Assembly (NCBI GenBank): GCA_011620555.1
Contig: WOYY01000025.1
Span: forward strand, 1 to 64,000
Length of the DNA: 64,000 nucleotides
Source of the DNA: Anaerolineaceae bacterium
Lineage (GTDB): Bacteria; Chloroflexota; Anaerolineae; Anaerolineales; Anaerolineaceae
Reading direction: 5' to 3'
Part shown: positions 1-8,799 of the stretch, in pieces
Position numbering within the stretch: the stretch's first letter is position 1
Layout: each line of letters begins with the position of its first letter
The notes under the pieces: generated by a model
Told to the model about the DNA's origin: nothing
Database searches by the model: none
Seen by the model: only the letters and a program-made list of their open reading frames with translations
Made by a program: the position numbers and the translations under genes

Positions 1-7
1 AATCCAA

Positions 8-1507
8 TCAAATCCGCCGCCACTGACGGCCGTCTTTGCGGATGAAATCCTCGGCCGATTGCGGCCCCTGGGTTCCGGCCTCATAGACCGGCAGGTTGCC
101 CAGCCCCTGGGTCGCCCAGGCGGAGATGATCCCATCGGTCAACCGCCAGGCCTCTTCCACCTCATCACTCCGGGTGAAAAGCGTGGCATCTCCCAACAGA
201 CTGTCCAGCAGCAGGCGTTCATAAGCCTCGGGCGGATCTCCCGAGAAGGCTTCCGCATAGGAAAACCGCATCTTCACCGGTTCGATCTGCATCACGCTGC
301 CCGGGGACTTGGCGCCCAAATAGAGCGTGATCCCCTCATCCGGCTGGATCCGCAGCACCATAACGTTTGGCGCATCGCCAGCCAGGTTGCGCTGGCCGAA
401 AAGGGCCAGGGGAACCTGCGTATATTGGATGGCGATCTCCGTCACCCGGTGCGGCAGGCGCTTGCCGGACCGCAAATAGAAAGGCACCCCCGCCCAGCGC
501 CAGTTATTGATGAACAACCTCGCCGCCAGATAGGTCTCTGTGATTGAATCCGGCGCAACATTGGGTTCATCCCGATAACTAGGGACGCGCTTGCCATCAA
601 TGGTCCCGGAAACATATTGCGCCCGGATGGTGTTCTCCAGCGCACTCTGTCCGCGGAAATCCGCAATGGACTTCAGGACTTTCACCTTTTCATCCCGGAC
701 CGCTTTGGCGCTGAAAACCGCCGGCGCTTCCATCGCTGTGAGCGCCATCAGCTGCAACAGATGGTTCTGGAAGACATCCCGAATCACGCCGGCCTGGTCA
801 TAGTAACCCGCCCGCGTGCCCACGCCCTCATTCTCGGCCATGGTGATCTGGATGTGGTCGATATATTTCCGGTTCCAGAGCGGCTCAAAAATGCCGTTTC
901 CAAAGCGGAAGGCAAGGATGTTCTGAACCGTTTCCTTGCCGAGGTAGTGGTCCATCCGGTAAATCTGATCTTCGTTGAAAACCGAATGCAGCTGTTTGTC
1001 CAGGGTCCGCGCCGATTCAAGGTCGCGCCCAAAGGGTTTTTCAACCACGATCCGCCGCCAGCCCTCCTGACAGGATTCGAGCTGGGATTTGCCGATATTT
1101 TCCACGATGGTCGAATACAAACCGGGGGGTGTGGATAGGTAAAAAAGCGTGTTCTGGACCCCCAATTGGTGCAGGGCCTGGTCCAAACGGTGATAGCCAT
1201 CCTCATCCTCGAAGGTCGATTCGATGTAATAGGCGTTATCGAGCAGCAACTCCAGGATTTCCGAATCGATTTCCTTATCCCCTGAATAGTCCAACACCCC
1301 CTGGCGCAGGACATCGCGCATCTTCTCATGGCTCCAGGGGCGCCGGGCAAAGCCAAGAATATAAAACGGGGATGGCAGGCGGCTGTTCTTCGCATTTTCA
1401 TACAGCGCCGGCATCAACTTCCGGAGGGCTAAGTCACCCGTCACCCCGAAGATAACAATTGCAACACCTTCCGAACAGGGTTCATTGATGATATCGATCT
1501 CAGGCAT
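8..1507 (-). CDS. zwf: Glucose-6-phosphate 1-dehydrogenase
   Basis: Oxidises glucose-6-phosphate to 6-phosphoglucono-lactone with NAD(P)+, the entry step of the oxidative pentose phosphate pathway in the cytoplasm. Seen: an N-terminal dinucleotide-binding motif GVTGDLALRKLMPALY, the segment EKPFGRDL, and the active-site signature RMDHYLGKE. About 499 residues is normal for the family. The ORF track begins at a TTG (1525), but the ATG at 1507 (MPEIDI) is preceded by GATGGAG at good spacing, so I prefer it. The stop lies 8 bases from the window edge and the gene is complete. It is divergent from the moxR operon. Any 6-phosphogluconate genes would lie outside the window to the left. Confidence 0.96.
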   Translation of the reverse strand: MPEIDIINEPCSEGVAIVIFGVTGDLALRKLMPALYENAKNSRLPSPFYILGFARRPWSHEKMRDVLRQGVLDYSGDKEIDSEILELLLDNAYYIESTFEDEDGYHRLDQALHQLGVQNTLFYLSTPPGLYSTIVENIGKSQLESCQEGWRRIVVEKPFGRDLESARTLDKQLHSVFNEDQIYRMDHYLGKETVQNILAFRFGNGIFEPLWNRKYIDHIQITMAENEGVGTRAGYYDQAGVIRDVFQNHLLQLMALTAMEAPAVFSAKAVRDEKVKVLKSIADFRGQSALENTIRAQYVSGTIDGKRVPSYRDEPNVAPDSITETYLAARLFINNWRWAGVPFYLRSGKRLPHRVTEIAIQYTQVPLALFGQRNLAGDAPNVMVLRIQPDEGITLYLGAKSPGSVMQIEPVKMRFSYAEAFSGDPPEAYERLLLDSLLGDATLFTRSDEVEEAWRLTDGIISAWATQGLGNLPVYEAGTQGPQSAEDFIRKDGRQWRRI

Positions 1508-1605
1508 GGATTCTCCATCTGACAATTAATTTGATTGCCTCTCAATTCTACCTGATGTTTTATCATTATAATAATGATAGATTTTCACCAAAAAGAGGAA
1601 GCCCA

Positions 1606-2556
1606 ATGACAGAGATCACCCAATTGCGAGACAAGATCGAAACCAACATTGCCAAAGTGATTGTCGGCAAACGAAATACCGTGGAACTCCTGCTGGTCGC
1701 GCTGCTCTGCGACGGGCATGTCCTGATCGAGGATGTCCCCGGGGTCGGCAAGACCATGCTGGCGCGTTCGCTGGCGGTCAGCCTCGGCGGGCAATTCAAA
1801 CGACTCCAGTGCACGCCGGACCTGCTCCCCAATGACATCACGGGGGTCTCCATTTTCAATCAAGCCGAACAGGATTTTGAATTCCGTCCCGGCCCGCTTT
1901 TTGTGAATGTCCTCCTCGTTGACGAGATCAACCGCGCCACGCCCCGCACCCAGGCCGCCCTGCTGGAAGCCATGCAGGAACGCCAGGTCACCATGGATGG
2001 CACAACCTACCCCCTGCCCAAACCCTTTATAGTTTTAGCCACCCAAAACCCCGTTGAATTTGAGGGGACCTTTCCCCTCCCCGAGGCTCAGCTGGACCGC
2101 TTCATGCTGAAGATTGACATGGGCTACCCCGATCATGAAGAGGAAGCTGAAATCCTGGAGCGGCTGGCCCGGCAGCACCCGATCGAAACCCTGCAAACCG
2201 TGGCCGCGCCGGAGGAAATTCAGGTCCTCAAGCCGCTGGTCTGGGACGTCCATGTGGATGAAACCGTGGTGGACTATCTGATCCGGCTGGTTGAAGCCAC
2301 CCGGGAACATCACGATCTCCTGCTGGGCGCCAGCCCGCGGGCTTCCCTGGCGCTCTACAAAGCCGGCCAGGCGCTGGCAGCCCTGAACGGCCGGGATCAC
2401 GTCCTGCCGGACGACATCAAAGCGCTGGCACGCCCCGTGCTGGCTCACCGCATCATGCTGAAACCACAGGCTGCCCTGCGGGGGATTAACGCGGTCAACC
2501 TGGTGGAGCGCATCCTCGCAGAAACCCCCTTAAAATTAGACAGCCGGGAAGAATAA
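1606..2556 (+). CDS. MoxR-family AAA+ ATPase
   Basis: AAA+ chaperone-like ATPase of the MoxR family, usually thought to help mature or activate partner proteins encoded beside it. Seen: Walker A VPGVGKT near residue 45, Walker B LLVDEINRATPRTQ, sensor-1 region VLATQNP, and a C-terminal helical lid. The track extends to a TTG at 1531, but the ATG at 1606 (MTEITQLRDK) follows AGAGGA at proper spacing, giving 316 residues, the family norm. A perfect TATAAT lies at 1567-1572 with no clear -35. The DUF58 gene starts 3 bases after the stop, and MoxR-DUF58-DUF4129 is a common operon. The actual substrate is unknown. Confidence 0.93.
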   Translation: MTEITQLRDKIETNIAKVIVGKRNTVELLLVALLCDGHVLIEDVPGVGKTMLARSLAVSLGGQFKRLQCTPDLLPNDITGVSIFNQAEQDFEFRPGPLFVNVLLVDEINRATPRTQAALLEAMQERQVTMDGTTYPLPKPFIVLATQNPVEFEGTFPLPEAQLDRFMLKIDMGYPDHEEEAEILERLARQHPIETLQTVAAPEEIQVLKPLVWDVHVDETVVDYLIRLVEATREHHDLLLGASPRASLALYKAGQALAALNGRDHVLPDDIKALARPVLAHRIMLKPQAALRGINAVNLVERILAETPLKLDSREE

Positions 2557-2559
2557 ACC

Positions 2560-3750
2560 ATGGCGGATTTTCTGCCCTTCCTGATCTTCCTGATGATCCT
2601 GGCCGTCTTCCTGCAAGCCGGTCCGGCCCTCACGGTGTTCTATATGATCATCGGGACCTTCCTGCTGGGGTTTTGGTGGCAGAAACGCGCCCTGAAACAC
2701 CTCAAAGTGTCCCGCCAATTCATTGACCATGCCTACCTCGGCGAAACCATCCAGATCGAACTGACCATTGAAAACGCCAGCCTGCTCCCCATCCTGTGGC
2801 TCGAGGCCCATGAGAGCCTGCCGGTCAACCTGCGGGCCGGCCGGGAGATCAAGGAAGTGTTCAGCCTGGGGATGCGCGGCAAAAAGACCATCCAATACGA
2901 GATCAACGCCTTCAAAAGGGGCTACTATCCGATCGGACCGCTGACCCTTGAAACCGGCGACCCGCTGGGCCTGACCAAACCCTCCCAGATCAGCATTCCC
3001 GAATCGCCGCTGACCATCTACCCCCGGATCGTCGATCTGGCGGCCCTGGGCTTCCCCTCCCGCTCGCCCTTCGGCACGATTCGAAATGAGAATCCCATTT
3101 ACGAAGACCCGACCCGTCTGATGGGCAAACGCAATTTCCAAAATGGGGATTCGGTCCGCAGGATCGATTGGAAATCCAGCGCGGCCAGCGGCGAGCTGTT
3201 GGTAAAACTATACGAAGCATCGATCGCTTTGGAGCTGGCGCTCCTGCTGGACCTCGATAAACGCAGCTATCCGATCGAAAACTTTTATGACGCCACGGAA
3301 CTGGCCGTGACCGCGGCCGCTTCGCTGGCCGCCTGGGCCAAGCAGCGCCAGCAGTCCGTGGGCCTCTTCACCAACGGCCTGGACCCCCTCGCCGAAGAAG
3401 CCCTTTCTCCCGCCCTGCCCCCGCGCAAAGGGGCGGGCCACCTGGTCAGCCTGCTGGAACTGCTGGCGCGGGTCCAGCCTGGCGAACAGCAGGCGGTGGA
3501 TCCCTGGCTGCAAAATACCCGCGGCGCGCTGAGCTGGGGCACAACTCTGGTCTTCATCTCCGGGCAGGTGGCGCCGGAAACCTTTGACCAGCTCTTCCAG
3601 ACCCGAAAAGCCGGTCTCAACCCCATCATCCTGCTGACCGGGAAGCTTTTCCATCTCCAGGAAATCCGCAGGGCGGCGGCCGGCTATCACCTCCCGCTCT
3701 ATACCGCCGCCTCAACAGCGGATATCAGCACAATCGGCGGGGCAAAATGA
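2560..3750 (+). CDS. DUF58 domain protein, membrane-anchored
   Basis: A 396-residue protein of the family that accompanies MoxR ATPases. Seen: two closely spaced hydrophobic segments in the first 45 residues, a middle beta-rich region, and the DUF58 signature around residues 185-215, including GDSVRRIDWKSSAASGEL, followed by a von Willebrand A-like stretch (ALLLDLD). Known of the family: DUF58 proteins have a vWA-like fold and are proposed partners of MoxR, with poorly defined biochemical roles. It starts 3 bases after moxR and its end overlaps the next gene by ATGA, so the three genes are probably translated together. Confidence 0.9.
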   Translation: MADFLPFLIFLMILAVFLQAGPALTVFYMIIGTFLLGFWWQKRALKHLKVSRQFIDHAYLGETIQIELTIENASLLPILWLEAHESLPVNLRAGREIKEVFSLGMRGKKTIQYEINAFKRGYYPIGPLTLETGDPLGLTKPSQISIPESPLTIYPRIVDLAALGFPSRSPFGTIRNENPIYEDPTRLMGKRNFQNGDSVRRIDWKSSAASGELLVKLYEASIALELALLLDLDKRSYPIENFYDATELAVTAAASLAAWAKQRQQSVGLFTNGLDPLAEEALSPALPPRKGAGHLVSLLELLARVQPGEQQAVDPWLQNTRGALSWGTTLVFISGQVAPETFDQLFQTRKAGLNPIILLTGKLFHLQEIRRAAAGYHLPLYTAASTADISTIGGAK

Positions 3751-5366
3751 CCCCCCAACCCGCCTCGTCCGGCACTTCCCAGGACTCACAAAGGTTCATC
3801 ACCCTTGTCAATTTCATCCTGGTCAGCGGAATGCTGGCCTGTTTGGCCTATATTTCCAATAAATTCATCGGGATTTTCTATGACGAATGGGACATCAGCG
3901 GTCTGCCCATCCTCACCTTCCTGATCGCCTTCGAATCTCTGCTGGCGCCCTATATCCAATCCCGGATCACCCGGAACAGGGGCAACCCCCTCCTCTCCGC
4001 AGCGGCCGAGTGGATTCTGATCCTCCTCATCAGCCAGGTCTTCCTCCTGCTTCAACCCGGCGCTGAGGGGCTTTGGCAGGCGGTCCGCTCCTGGCAGGAT
4101 AATTTCTTCCAGAGCTTTTTCGATGTCGATTACGACCTGCTGATCTTCTTCCTCTTCATCGTTTGGGGGCTGACCCGGTTCTTCAGCCCGCCGCTCTACC
4201 AGTTGGAGGAAGACCAGGATTTGATGGAACAGGAGAAACTCGGCGTGACCTTCAATGACCGCCAGGAGGCCCGCCGCAGCCTGATGGGCCTGGTGTTTTT
4301 CCTCGGCTTCGTCATGGTCGGAATGACGGTGCTGCTCAAAGGGAACATCAAGTTCATCCCCTTTATCAAAACCCCCACCCGCGCCTTCATGGTCGTCCTG
4401 ATGATCTATTTTTCCCTGGCATTCGTCTTTTTGGCGCTCAACCAATATGCCATTCTGAAAGCCCGCTGGTATTTCAACAACATTCGGGTCAATTCCGACC
4501 TGGGCAAGCGCTGGCTGCTCTTTTCTCTGGCATTCATCCTAATCGTCGTCCTGCTGACAGTCTTCCTTCCCACCGATTTTGCTTTAGGGTTCCTGCCGGT
4601 CGCCCAGGCTCTCTTCAATGTCGTCCTGTATATCTTCGGGCTGGTCCAATTCCTCTTTCTGTTCCCAATCTCCTTCATTGTCTCGATCTTCACCGGCCTC
4701 CTGGGGACCCAGGAAACCGACCCAACGCTCCAGCCCGCGCTGCCCGAATTCGGCTCCGAGATAGCGCAGACCACCGGCCCGCTCCCCTGGTGGAACCTGG
4801 TGAAATCCATCCTGTTTTGGCTGGTTTTTTTGGGATTGATCGTTTTCGCCATCCGCTATTGCGTCAACAGCCACGAGGGCCTGAAGGCCTTCTTCGACCG
4901 GATCAGGATCCGGGCCTGGCTGGCTGATTTCTGGCAATCGCTCAAGAGCGGATTTAAGCAAATAAGCCGGGTGACCGCTGAAACCATGCAGCGGGGTCTG
5001 CAACAGGCCCGGCAGTTCTTCGCCGAGCGCGAAGTCAGGCTCCCCAGCCTGAAAGACCTCATCAAACACCTCCCGCCCCGCCAGGCGCTGATCCTCACCT
5101 ATCTGGACTGGGTGCGCTGGAACAAGTCCCACGGCCTCCCCCGCCAGAGTTCCCAGACCCCGCTGGAATACGCAGGAACGCTCAGTCAAAAATGGCCTGA
5201 TCTTGAGCCTTATCTCACGCCTTTCACGGCTGACTTCATCGCCGCCCGCTATTCCCCTCAGGAGATTGATCCGGCCCAACTGGAAGAGGCCCAAAGCCTG
5301 CTGAAGCGCATGAAAGACCTGATCCTCGCCCAGCAGAACCCACAAACCACCCAAGAAACCGCCTAA
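3747..5366 (+). CDS. Polytopic membrane protein with C-terminal DUF4129
   Basis: A 539-residue membrane protein, third gene of the MoxR operon, overlapping the DUF58 gene by 4 bases. Seen: several hydrophobic segments through residue ~380, then a soluble C-terminal region that ends in a DUF4129-like module (RQALILTYLDWVRW, SQTPLEYAGTL, AARYSPQEIDPAQ). In many relatives a transglutaminase-like domain lies between the membrane part and DUF4129. I see no such catalytic triad here, so this appears to be the domain-less variant. Function unknown. Inference: the MoxR, DUF58 and this protein form one membrane-associated module. Confidence 0.8.
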   Translation: MTPQPASSGTSQDSQRFITLVNFILVSGMLACLAYISNKFIGIFYDEWDISGLPILTFLIAFESLLAPYIQSRITRNRGNPLLSAAAEWILILLISQVFLLLQPGAEGLWQAVRSWQDNFFQSFFDVDYDLLIFFLFIVWGLTRFFSPPLYQLEEDQDLMEQEKLGVTFNDRQEARRSLMGLVFFLGFVMVGMTVLLKGNIKFIPFIKTPTRAFMVVLMIYFSLAFVFLALNQYAILKARWYFNNIRVNSDLGKRWLLFSLAFILIVVLLTVFLPTDFALGFLPVAQALFNVVLYIFGLVQFLFLFPISFIVSIFTGLLGTQETDPTLQPALPEFGSEIAQTTGPLPWWNLVKSILFWLVFLGLIVFAIRYCVNSHEGLKAFFDRIRIRAWLADFWQSLKSGFKQISRVTAETMQRGLQQARQFFAEREVRLPSLKDLIKHLPPRQALILTYLDWVRWNKSHGLPRQSSQTPLEYAGTLSQKWPDLEPYLTPFTADFIAARYSPQEIDPAQLEEAQSLLKRMKDLILAQQNPQTTQETA

Positions 5367-5518
5367 ACTGTGTCAATTGGATGATGCTCATCCTCAGTGC
5401 CAATGCCCCTGTTCCTTCGGCTGCCGATAAGCCCAGGTCTCTGCCTGCCGCGTAATGGTTTTTCAATTCCGATTATAATAAACAAATTCATCTCTTTAAT
5501 TAACCAGGAGAATACATT

Positions 5519-6370
5519 ATGACAAAAATCATTGCTGACACCACCTGTGGCCTGCCCCTGGAGGAAATGGCGGCGATGGGTGTGGATGTCATCCCCCAAA
5601 TCATCATTTTCGGTGACCACCCCTACCGGGACGACAATGAAATCGACACACCCACCTTCCTCGCCAAACTGCAGGAATCCAAAGAACTGCCAAAAACGGC
5701 TGCGCCGCCCCCCGCCCTCTACGAGCCGATCTATAGGGCCTGCGTTGAGGCCGGTGAATCGATTGTCATTCCGACCCCTTCGACTGAACTGAGCGGAACC
5801 TTCCGTTCAGCGGAAGTGGCCCAGGAAAACGTCCCTGAAGCTGATGTCCATCTTCTCGACACGCGCACCATTGCGGGCGGCCTGGGAGTCCTCGTCAAAA
5901 AAGCGAAAGAGTGGGCGGACGCCGGTCTTCCGGCGGATGAGATCATTGCCAATCTGGACGCCCTGCGCCAACGGGAAGTCGTCTATTTCCTGGTGGACAC
6001 CCTCGATTACCTCCACAAAGGCGGCCGGATCGGCAATGCCTCCTTCCTAATCGGCAGCGTCCTCCAGATGAAACCCATCCTGGCCCTGGTGGATGGCAAG
6101 GTGACCGCTATTGAAAAACAGCGGACTTCCGCCAAAGCTTTGGCCCGCTTGAAGGAATTGGTCCTGGAAGAATGCCCCCAGGGAGCCGAGTCCTACATCA
6201 CGGTCAGTCACTGCGGCGGGCAGGAACGCGCAGAGCAGTTGGCAGCTGACTTAACGGCTGAACTCGGCCGCGACTCCATCCCCGTCTATGTCGTCCCGCC
6301 GGCCATCGTCGTTCACGCCGGCCCGGGCGTGATCAGCGTCAGTTTCTTCAAGGCGGAATCACGAATATAA
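5519..6370 (+). CDS. DegV family fatty-acid-binding protein
   Basis: 283-residue DegV protein. Known of the family: DegV proteins bind a fatty acid between two alpha/beta domains, and several (FakB) hand it to the kinase FakA for acyl-phosphate production. Seen: N-terminal KIIADTTCGLP, the phosphate-side loop TPSTELSGTFRSAE, DTRTIAGGLG, and DTLDYLHKGGRIG, all typical of DegV. The ATG follows AGGAG by 9 bases, and a TATAAT lies at 5474-5479. It stands alone and is followed by an intrinsic terminator. No fakA-like DAK gene is visible in the window, so a role as FakB is only likely. Confidence 0.92.
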   Translation: MTKIIADTTCGLPLEEMAAMGVDVIPQIIIFGDHPYRDDNEIDTPTFLAKLQESKELPKTAAPPPALYEPIYRACVEAGESIVIPTPSTELSGTFRSAEVAQENVPEADVHLLDTRTIAGGLGVLVKKAKEWADAGLPADEIIANLDALRQREVVYFLVDTLDYLHKGGRIGNASFLIGSVLQMKPILALVDGKVTAIEKQRTSAKALARLKELVLEECPQGAESYITVSHCGGQERAEQLAADLTAELGRDSIPVYVVPPAIVVHAGPGVISVSFFKAESRI

Positions 6371-6375
6371 GAGCT

Positions 6376-6407
6376 AAAGGGGCTGTCCAAACTTGGGCAG
6401 CTTTTTC
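6376..6407 (+). terminator. Intrinsic terminator after degV
   Basis: GCTGTCC-aaactt-GGGCAGC forms a 7-bp stem (one G-U pair) followed directly by TTTTTCCTTTT, a few bases after the degV stop. Confidence 0.75.
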
Positions 6408-6566
6408 CTTTTCAGCAGGCTTCATCCAGAGTCTCCATTTTCGCAAGGTTTTTACCGCAAAAAAGCCACCCGTGAGCCGCCCCGCGGGCTATGGCAAGGT
6501 CCCCAGGAGAGCGGTAAACTTCTACCGGCAAGGATTTATGCGCCCACGAAAAGAATTTTGACGGAT

Positions 6567-7268
6567 ATGCTGGCTCCCGCGTCGACCCCGGACATTCTTT
6601 ATAAAGGCAAGGACCTGCTGGTCATCCATAAACCCGCCGGCGTCCTCTCCATCCCGGATGGCTACAGCTCGGACCTCCCCCATCTCAAAAACCTGCTGGA
6701 GCCTGAGCATGGGCCGCTATGGATAGTCCACCGGCTGGACAAGGGCACCAGCGGCGTGATGGTCCTCGCCCGCAACCCTGAAGCCCACCGCAACCTCAAC
6801 CAGGCTTTTCGCGACCGCCAGATCCAAAAAGTCTATCACGGCATCATCACACCCACACCGCCATGGGCCGCGCAGGTCATTGATCTGCCCTTGCGGGTCA
6901 ACGCCGACCGCCGTCACCGGACCCGCGTCGACGAGGAGAATGGCTCTCCGGCCTGGTCAGCTTTCAAAGTTCTGGATAAATTCGCCCTTGGCGCCAGATT
7001 GGAGATCAGGATCAAAACCGGTCTGACCCATCAAATCCGGGCCCACCTCCGCCAGCTTGAGCTTGCTCTACTTGGAGAAGACCTCTATCAGGCAGGCTTG
7101 CCTGAGCCGCCCCTCACCGCGCCTAGGCCCCTGCTCCATGCCCGGGAACTGAGCTTTGCGCATCCCTCCAGCGGGGAAATCGTATCCTTCTCAGCCCCCT
7201 ATCCCAACGATTTTAGGGCAGCGCTAGCCCTCATCCGCCAGACCAGAGGTCCGGACGGTGCGTTTTGA
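6567..7268 (+). CDS. RluA-family pseudouridine synthase
   Basis: Isomerises uridine to pseudouridine in rRNA or tRNA. Seen: a compact catalytic domain without an S4 domain, with VIHKPAGVLSIP near the start, the catalytic Asp motif HRLDKGTSGVMVLAR, and LTHQIRAHL near the C-terminus. About 233 residues. The track ORF begins at 6393, but its first 58 residues look unrelated to the family. I chose the ATG at 6567 (MLAPAST), although its ribosome binding site is weak and a TTG at 6558 is possible. The 3' end overlaps radC on the other strand by 38 bases. Target base unknown. Confidence 0.88.
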   Translation: MLAPASTPDILYKGKDLLVIHKPAGVLSIPDGYSSDLPHLKNLLEPEHGPLWIVHRLDKGTSGVMVLARNPEAHRNLNQAFRDRQIQKVYHGIITPTPPWAAQVIDLPLRVNADRRHRTRVDEENGSPAWSAFKVLDKFALGARLEIRIKTGLTHQIRAHLRQLELALLGEDLYQAGLPEPPLTAPRPLLHARELSFAHPSSGEIVSFSAPYPNDFRAALALIRQTRGPDGAF

Positions 7269-7941
7269 TGGAGGCCACCCGGCCGGCGCCCACAACGATA
7301 TGATCCAGCAGTGGGCATTCCAGTAATTTCCCAGCCGCCAGCAGGACGCGGGTCAGGTTGACGTCCTCAGGGCTGGGGGAAGGGTCGCCGCTGGGATGGT
7401 TGTGGACGATGATCAGGCTGGCCGCGTTGTGCCGAATCCCCAGCTTAAAGACTTCCACCGGCCGCACCGCTGAGGCGTTGAGCGACCCCCGATAGAGGCG
7501 ATCTTTGCCCAACAGGCGGTTGCGGGTATCCAGCAGGAGCACCCAAAGTTCCTCCTGCTCCAATGCCATCATTTCATACATCACCAGGTCAGCCACGTCC
7601 TGCGGCGAACTGATCTGCCGCCGGTTCTCAATGGAAAGGGAGCTGATCCGCCGTCCCAGCTCAATTGCCGCTTTGATCTGGGCGGCTTTGGCCTTGCCAA
7701 TCCCATTCACCTGGCAAAGTTCTTTAAAGGTGGTGCGGTGCAGCCCCTGCAGCCCGTTGAATTGGTCCAGGGCTTGCTGGCCGATCTGAACCGCATTGGC
7801 GCCCTTCTTCCCCACCCGGAGCAGAATTGCCAGCAGCTCCGCGTTCGAAAGCGCTTCCGCCCCCAGGGCTTCCAGGCGCTCCCTGGGCCTCTGAGATTCT
7901 TCAAAATCAGTGATCCTGTAATTTCCTGCGGCTTCTCCCAT
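7231..7941 (-). CDS. radC: RadC-family (JAB/MPN) protein
   Basis: 236-residue RadC. Seen: an N-terminal helical HhH-like region (LPxE-like start, CQVNGIGKAKAAQIKAA) and the C-terminal JAB domain with the metal-binding signature HNHPSGDPSPSPED. Known: despite the name, its role in recombination repair is not established, and JAB folds bind zinc and often act as peptidases. The ATG follows GGGAGG. It is convergent with the pseudouridine synthase, overlapping by 38 bases, and divergent from rsbV. Confidence 0.94.
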   Translation of the reverse strand: MGEAAGNYRITDFEESQRPRERLEALGAEALSNAELLAILLRVGKKGANAVQIGQQALDQFNGLQGLHRTTFKELCQVNGIGKAKAAQIKAAIELGRRISSLSIENRRQISSPQDVADLVMYEMMALEQEELWVLLLDTRNRLLGKDRLYRGSLNASAVRPVEVFKLGIRHNAASLIIVHNHPSGDPSPSPEDVNLTRVLLAAGKLLECPLLDHIVVGAGRVASIKTHRPDLWSGG

Positions 7942-7999
7942 CGCATTCCTCCCTGACTGTCCTTTTAACTTGCTGTTGACATGACCTCACAACCCACCA

Positions 8000-8008
8000 T
8001 GTTATAAT
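8000..8008 (+). promoter_or_regulatory. Extended -10 promoter of the rsb operon
   Basis: TGTTATAAT contains the TGn extension and a perfect TATAAT about 31 bases before the rsbV start. A perfect TTGACA lies at 7976-7981 but the 21-base gap is too long for a classic pair, so the extended -10 probably drives initiation. Confidence 0.6.
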
Positions 8009-8039
8009 ATCACCATCTCAAAACAGATTTGGAAATAAA

Positions 8040-8387
8040 ATGGAATTTATCATCACGGAATTAAAAAATTGTGACCTGATGGAAATTTCCGGTCGGGTGG
8101 ATAGCTATACCTCGCCTCAGATCAAGGAAGCGCTGGGGGCAATCATGGCGGAGGGACGCTGCAAGATCATTCTGGATCTGAAATCCGTCACCTATCTCTC
8201 CAGTTCGGGGATGCTGACCTTCATCAACGCCTTAAAACAGTGCCAGCTATCGGAACAGGGGAAGATCATTCTGGCGCAAGTCCCCCCTCGAATTCTGACC
8301 AGCCTGGAACTGGCAGGTTTCAACCAGTTATTCGACATTTACGATGATGCGGCTATGGCAGTGAAGGGTTTTGAGGTGGACCCATGA
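8040..8387 (+). CDS. Anti-sigma factor antagonist, STAS domain (RsbV/SpoIIAA-like)
   Basis: 115-residue single STAS domain. In partner switching, the unphosphorylated antagonist binds the anti-sigma kinase and frees a sigma factor or other target. Seen: the phosphorylation-site region VTYLSSSGMLTF, with a Ser in the usual position, and the fold pattern of alternating beta strands and helices. It overlaps the anti-sigma kinase gene by ATGA, which is overlapped in context with a SpoIIE phosphatase, giving the complete switch. The sigma factor is not encoded in the window. The target could also be a non-sigma protein. Confidence 0.93.
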   Translation: MEFIITELKNCDLMEISGRVDSYTSPQIKEALGAIMAEGRCKIILDLKSVTYLSSSGMLTFINALKQCQLSEQGKIILAQVPPRILTSLELAGFNQLFDIYDDAAMAVKGFEVDP

Positions 8388-8797
8388 CGGCCAAAACCTT
8401 TCCGGCCAATTTCAAAAGCCTTGCCGCCATCAGTGATTTCATCGTCAGGGCTTCCGAGAAGGCCGGCTTTTCACCCAATGAAGTCTATGCCATCCAAACG
8501 GCCGTGGACGAAGCCGTCTCCAATATCATTGACCACGCCTATGGCGGTGAAGACCTGGGGGATATCGAAATTCAGGTCACGAATATCAAAAACGGCATTC
8601 AGATCATCCTCCGGGACGATGGAGATCCCTTTGACCCGGATATTGTCCCAAATCCCGACATCTCCTCCCCCCTGGAGGTCCGCAGAGAACGCGGCCTGGG
8701 TGTCTTCTTCATGCGGAAGCTGATGGACCAAGTCATCTTCGATTTTTCGAATAAAAAAGGCAACACCCTCACGCTGATCAAATTCAAGGGGGCCTGA
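8384..8797 (+). CDS. Anti-sigma regulatory serine kinase (RsbW/SpoIIAB-like)
   Basis: 137-residue GHKL/HATPase_c_2 protein expected to phosphorylate the preceding STAS antagonist and to bind its target. Seen: N-box region AVDEAVSNIIDHAYGG, G1-like DDGDPFDP, and G2 region ERGLGVFFMRKLMDQV. Its start overlaps rsbV by 4 bases (ATGA) and the phosphatase gene starts 2 bases after its stop, which fits fixed stoichiometry through translational coupling. Confidence 0.93.
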   Translation: MTAKTFPANFKSLAAISDFIVRASEKAGFSPNEVYAIQTAVDEAVSNIIDHAYGGEDLGDIEIQVTNIKNGIQIILRDDGDPFDPDIVPNPDISSPLEVRRERGLGVFFMRKLMDQVIFDFSNKKGNTLTLIKFKGA

Positions 8798-8799
8798 CC

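Noticed and set aside
59-1455. Plus-strand ORFs opposite zwf
   Set aside because: They are shadows in the GC-rich antisense frames of a clear G6PD gene and have no ribosome binding sites or family features.
5379-5393. GGATGA-tgc-TCATCC hairpin as terminator of the MoxR operon
   Set aside because: No T-run follows on the plus strand and the loop is only three bases.
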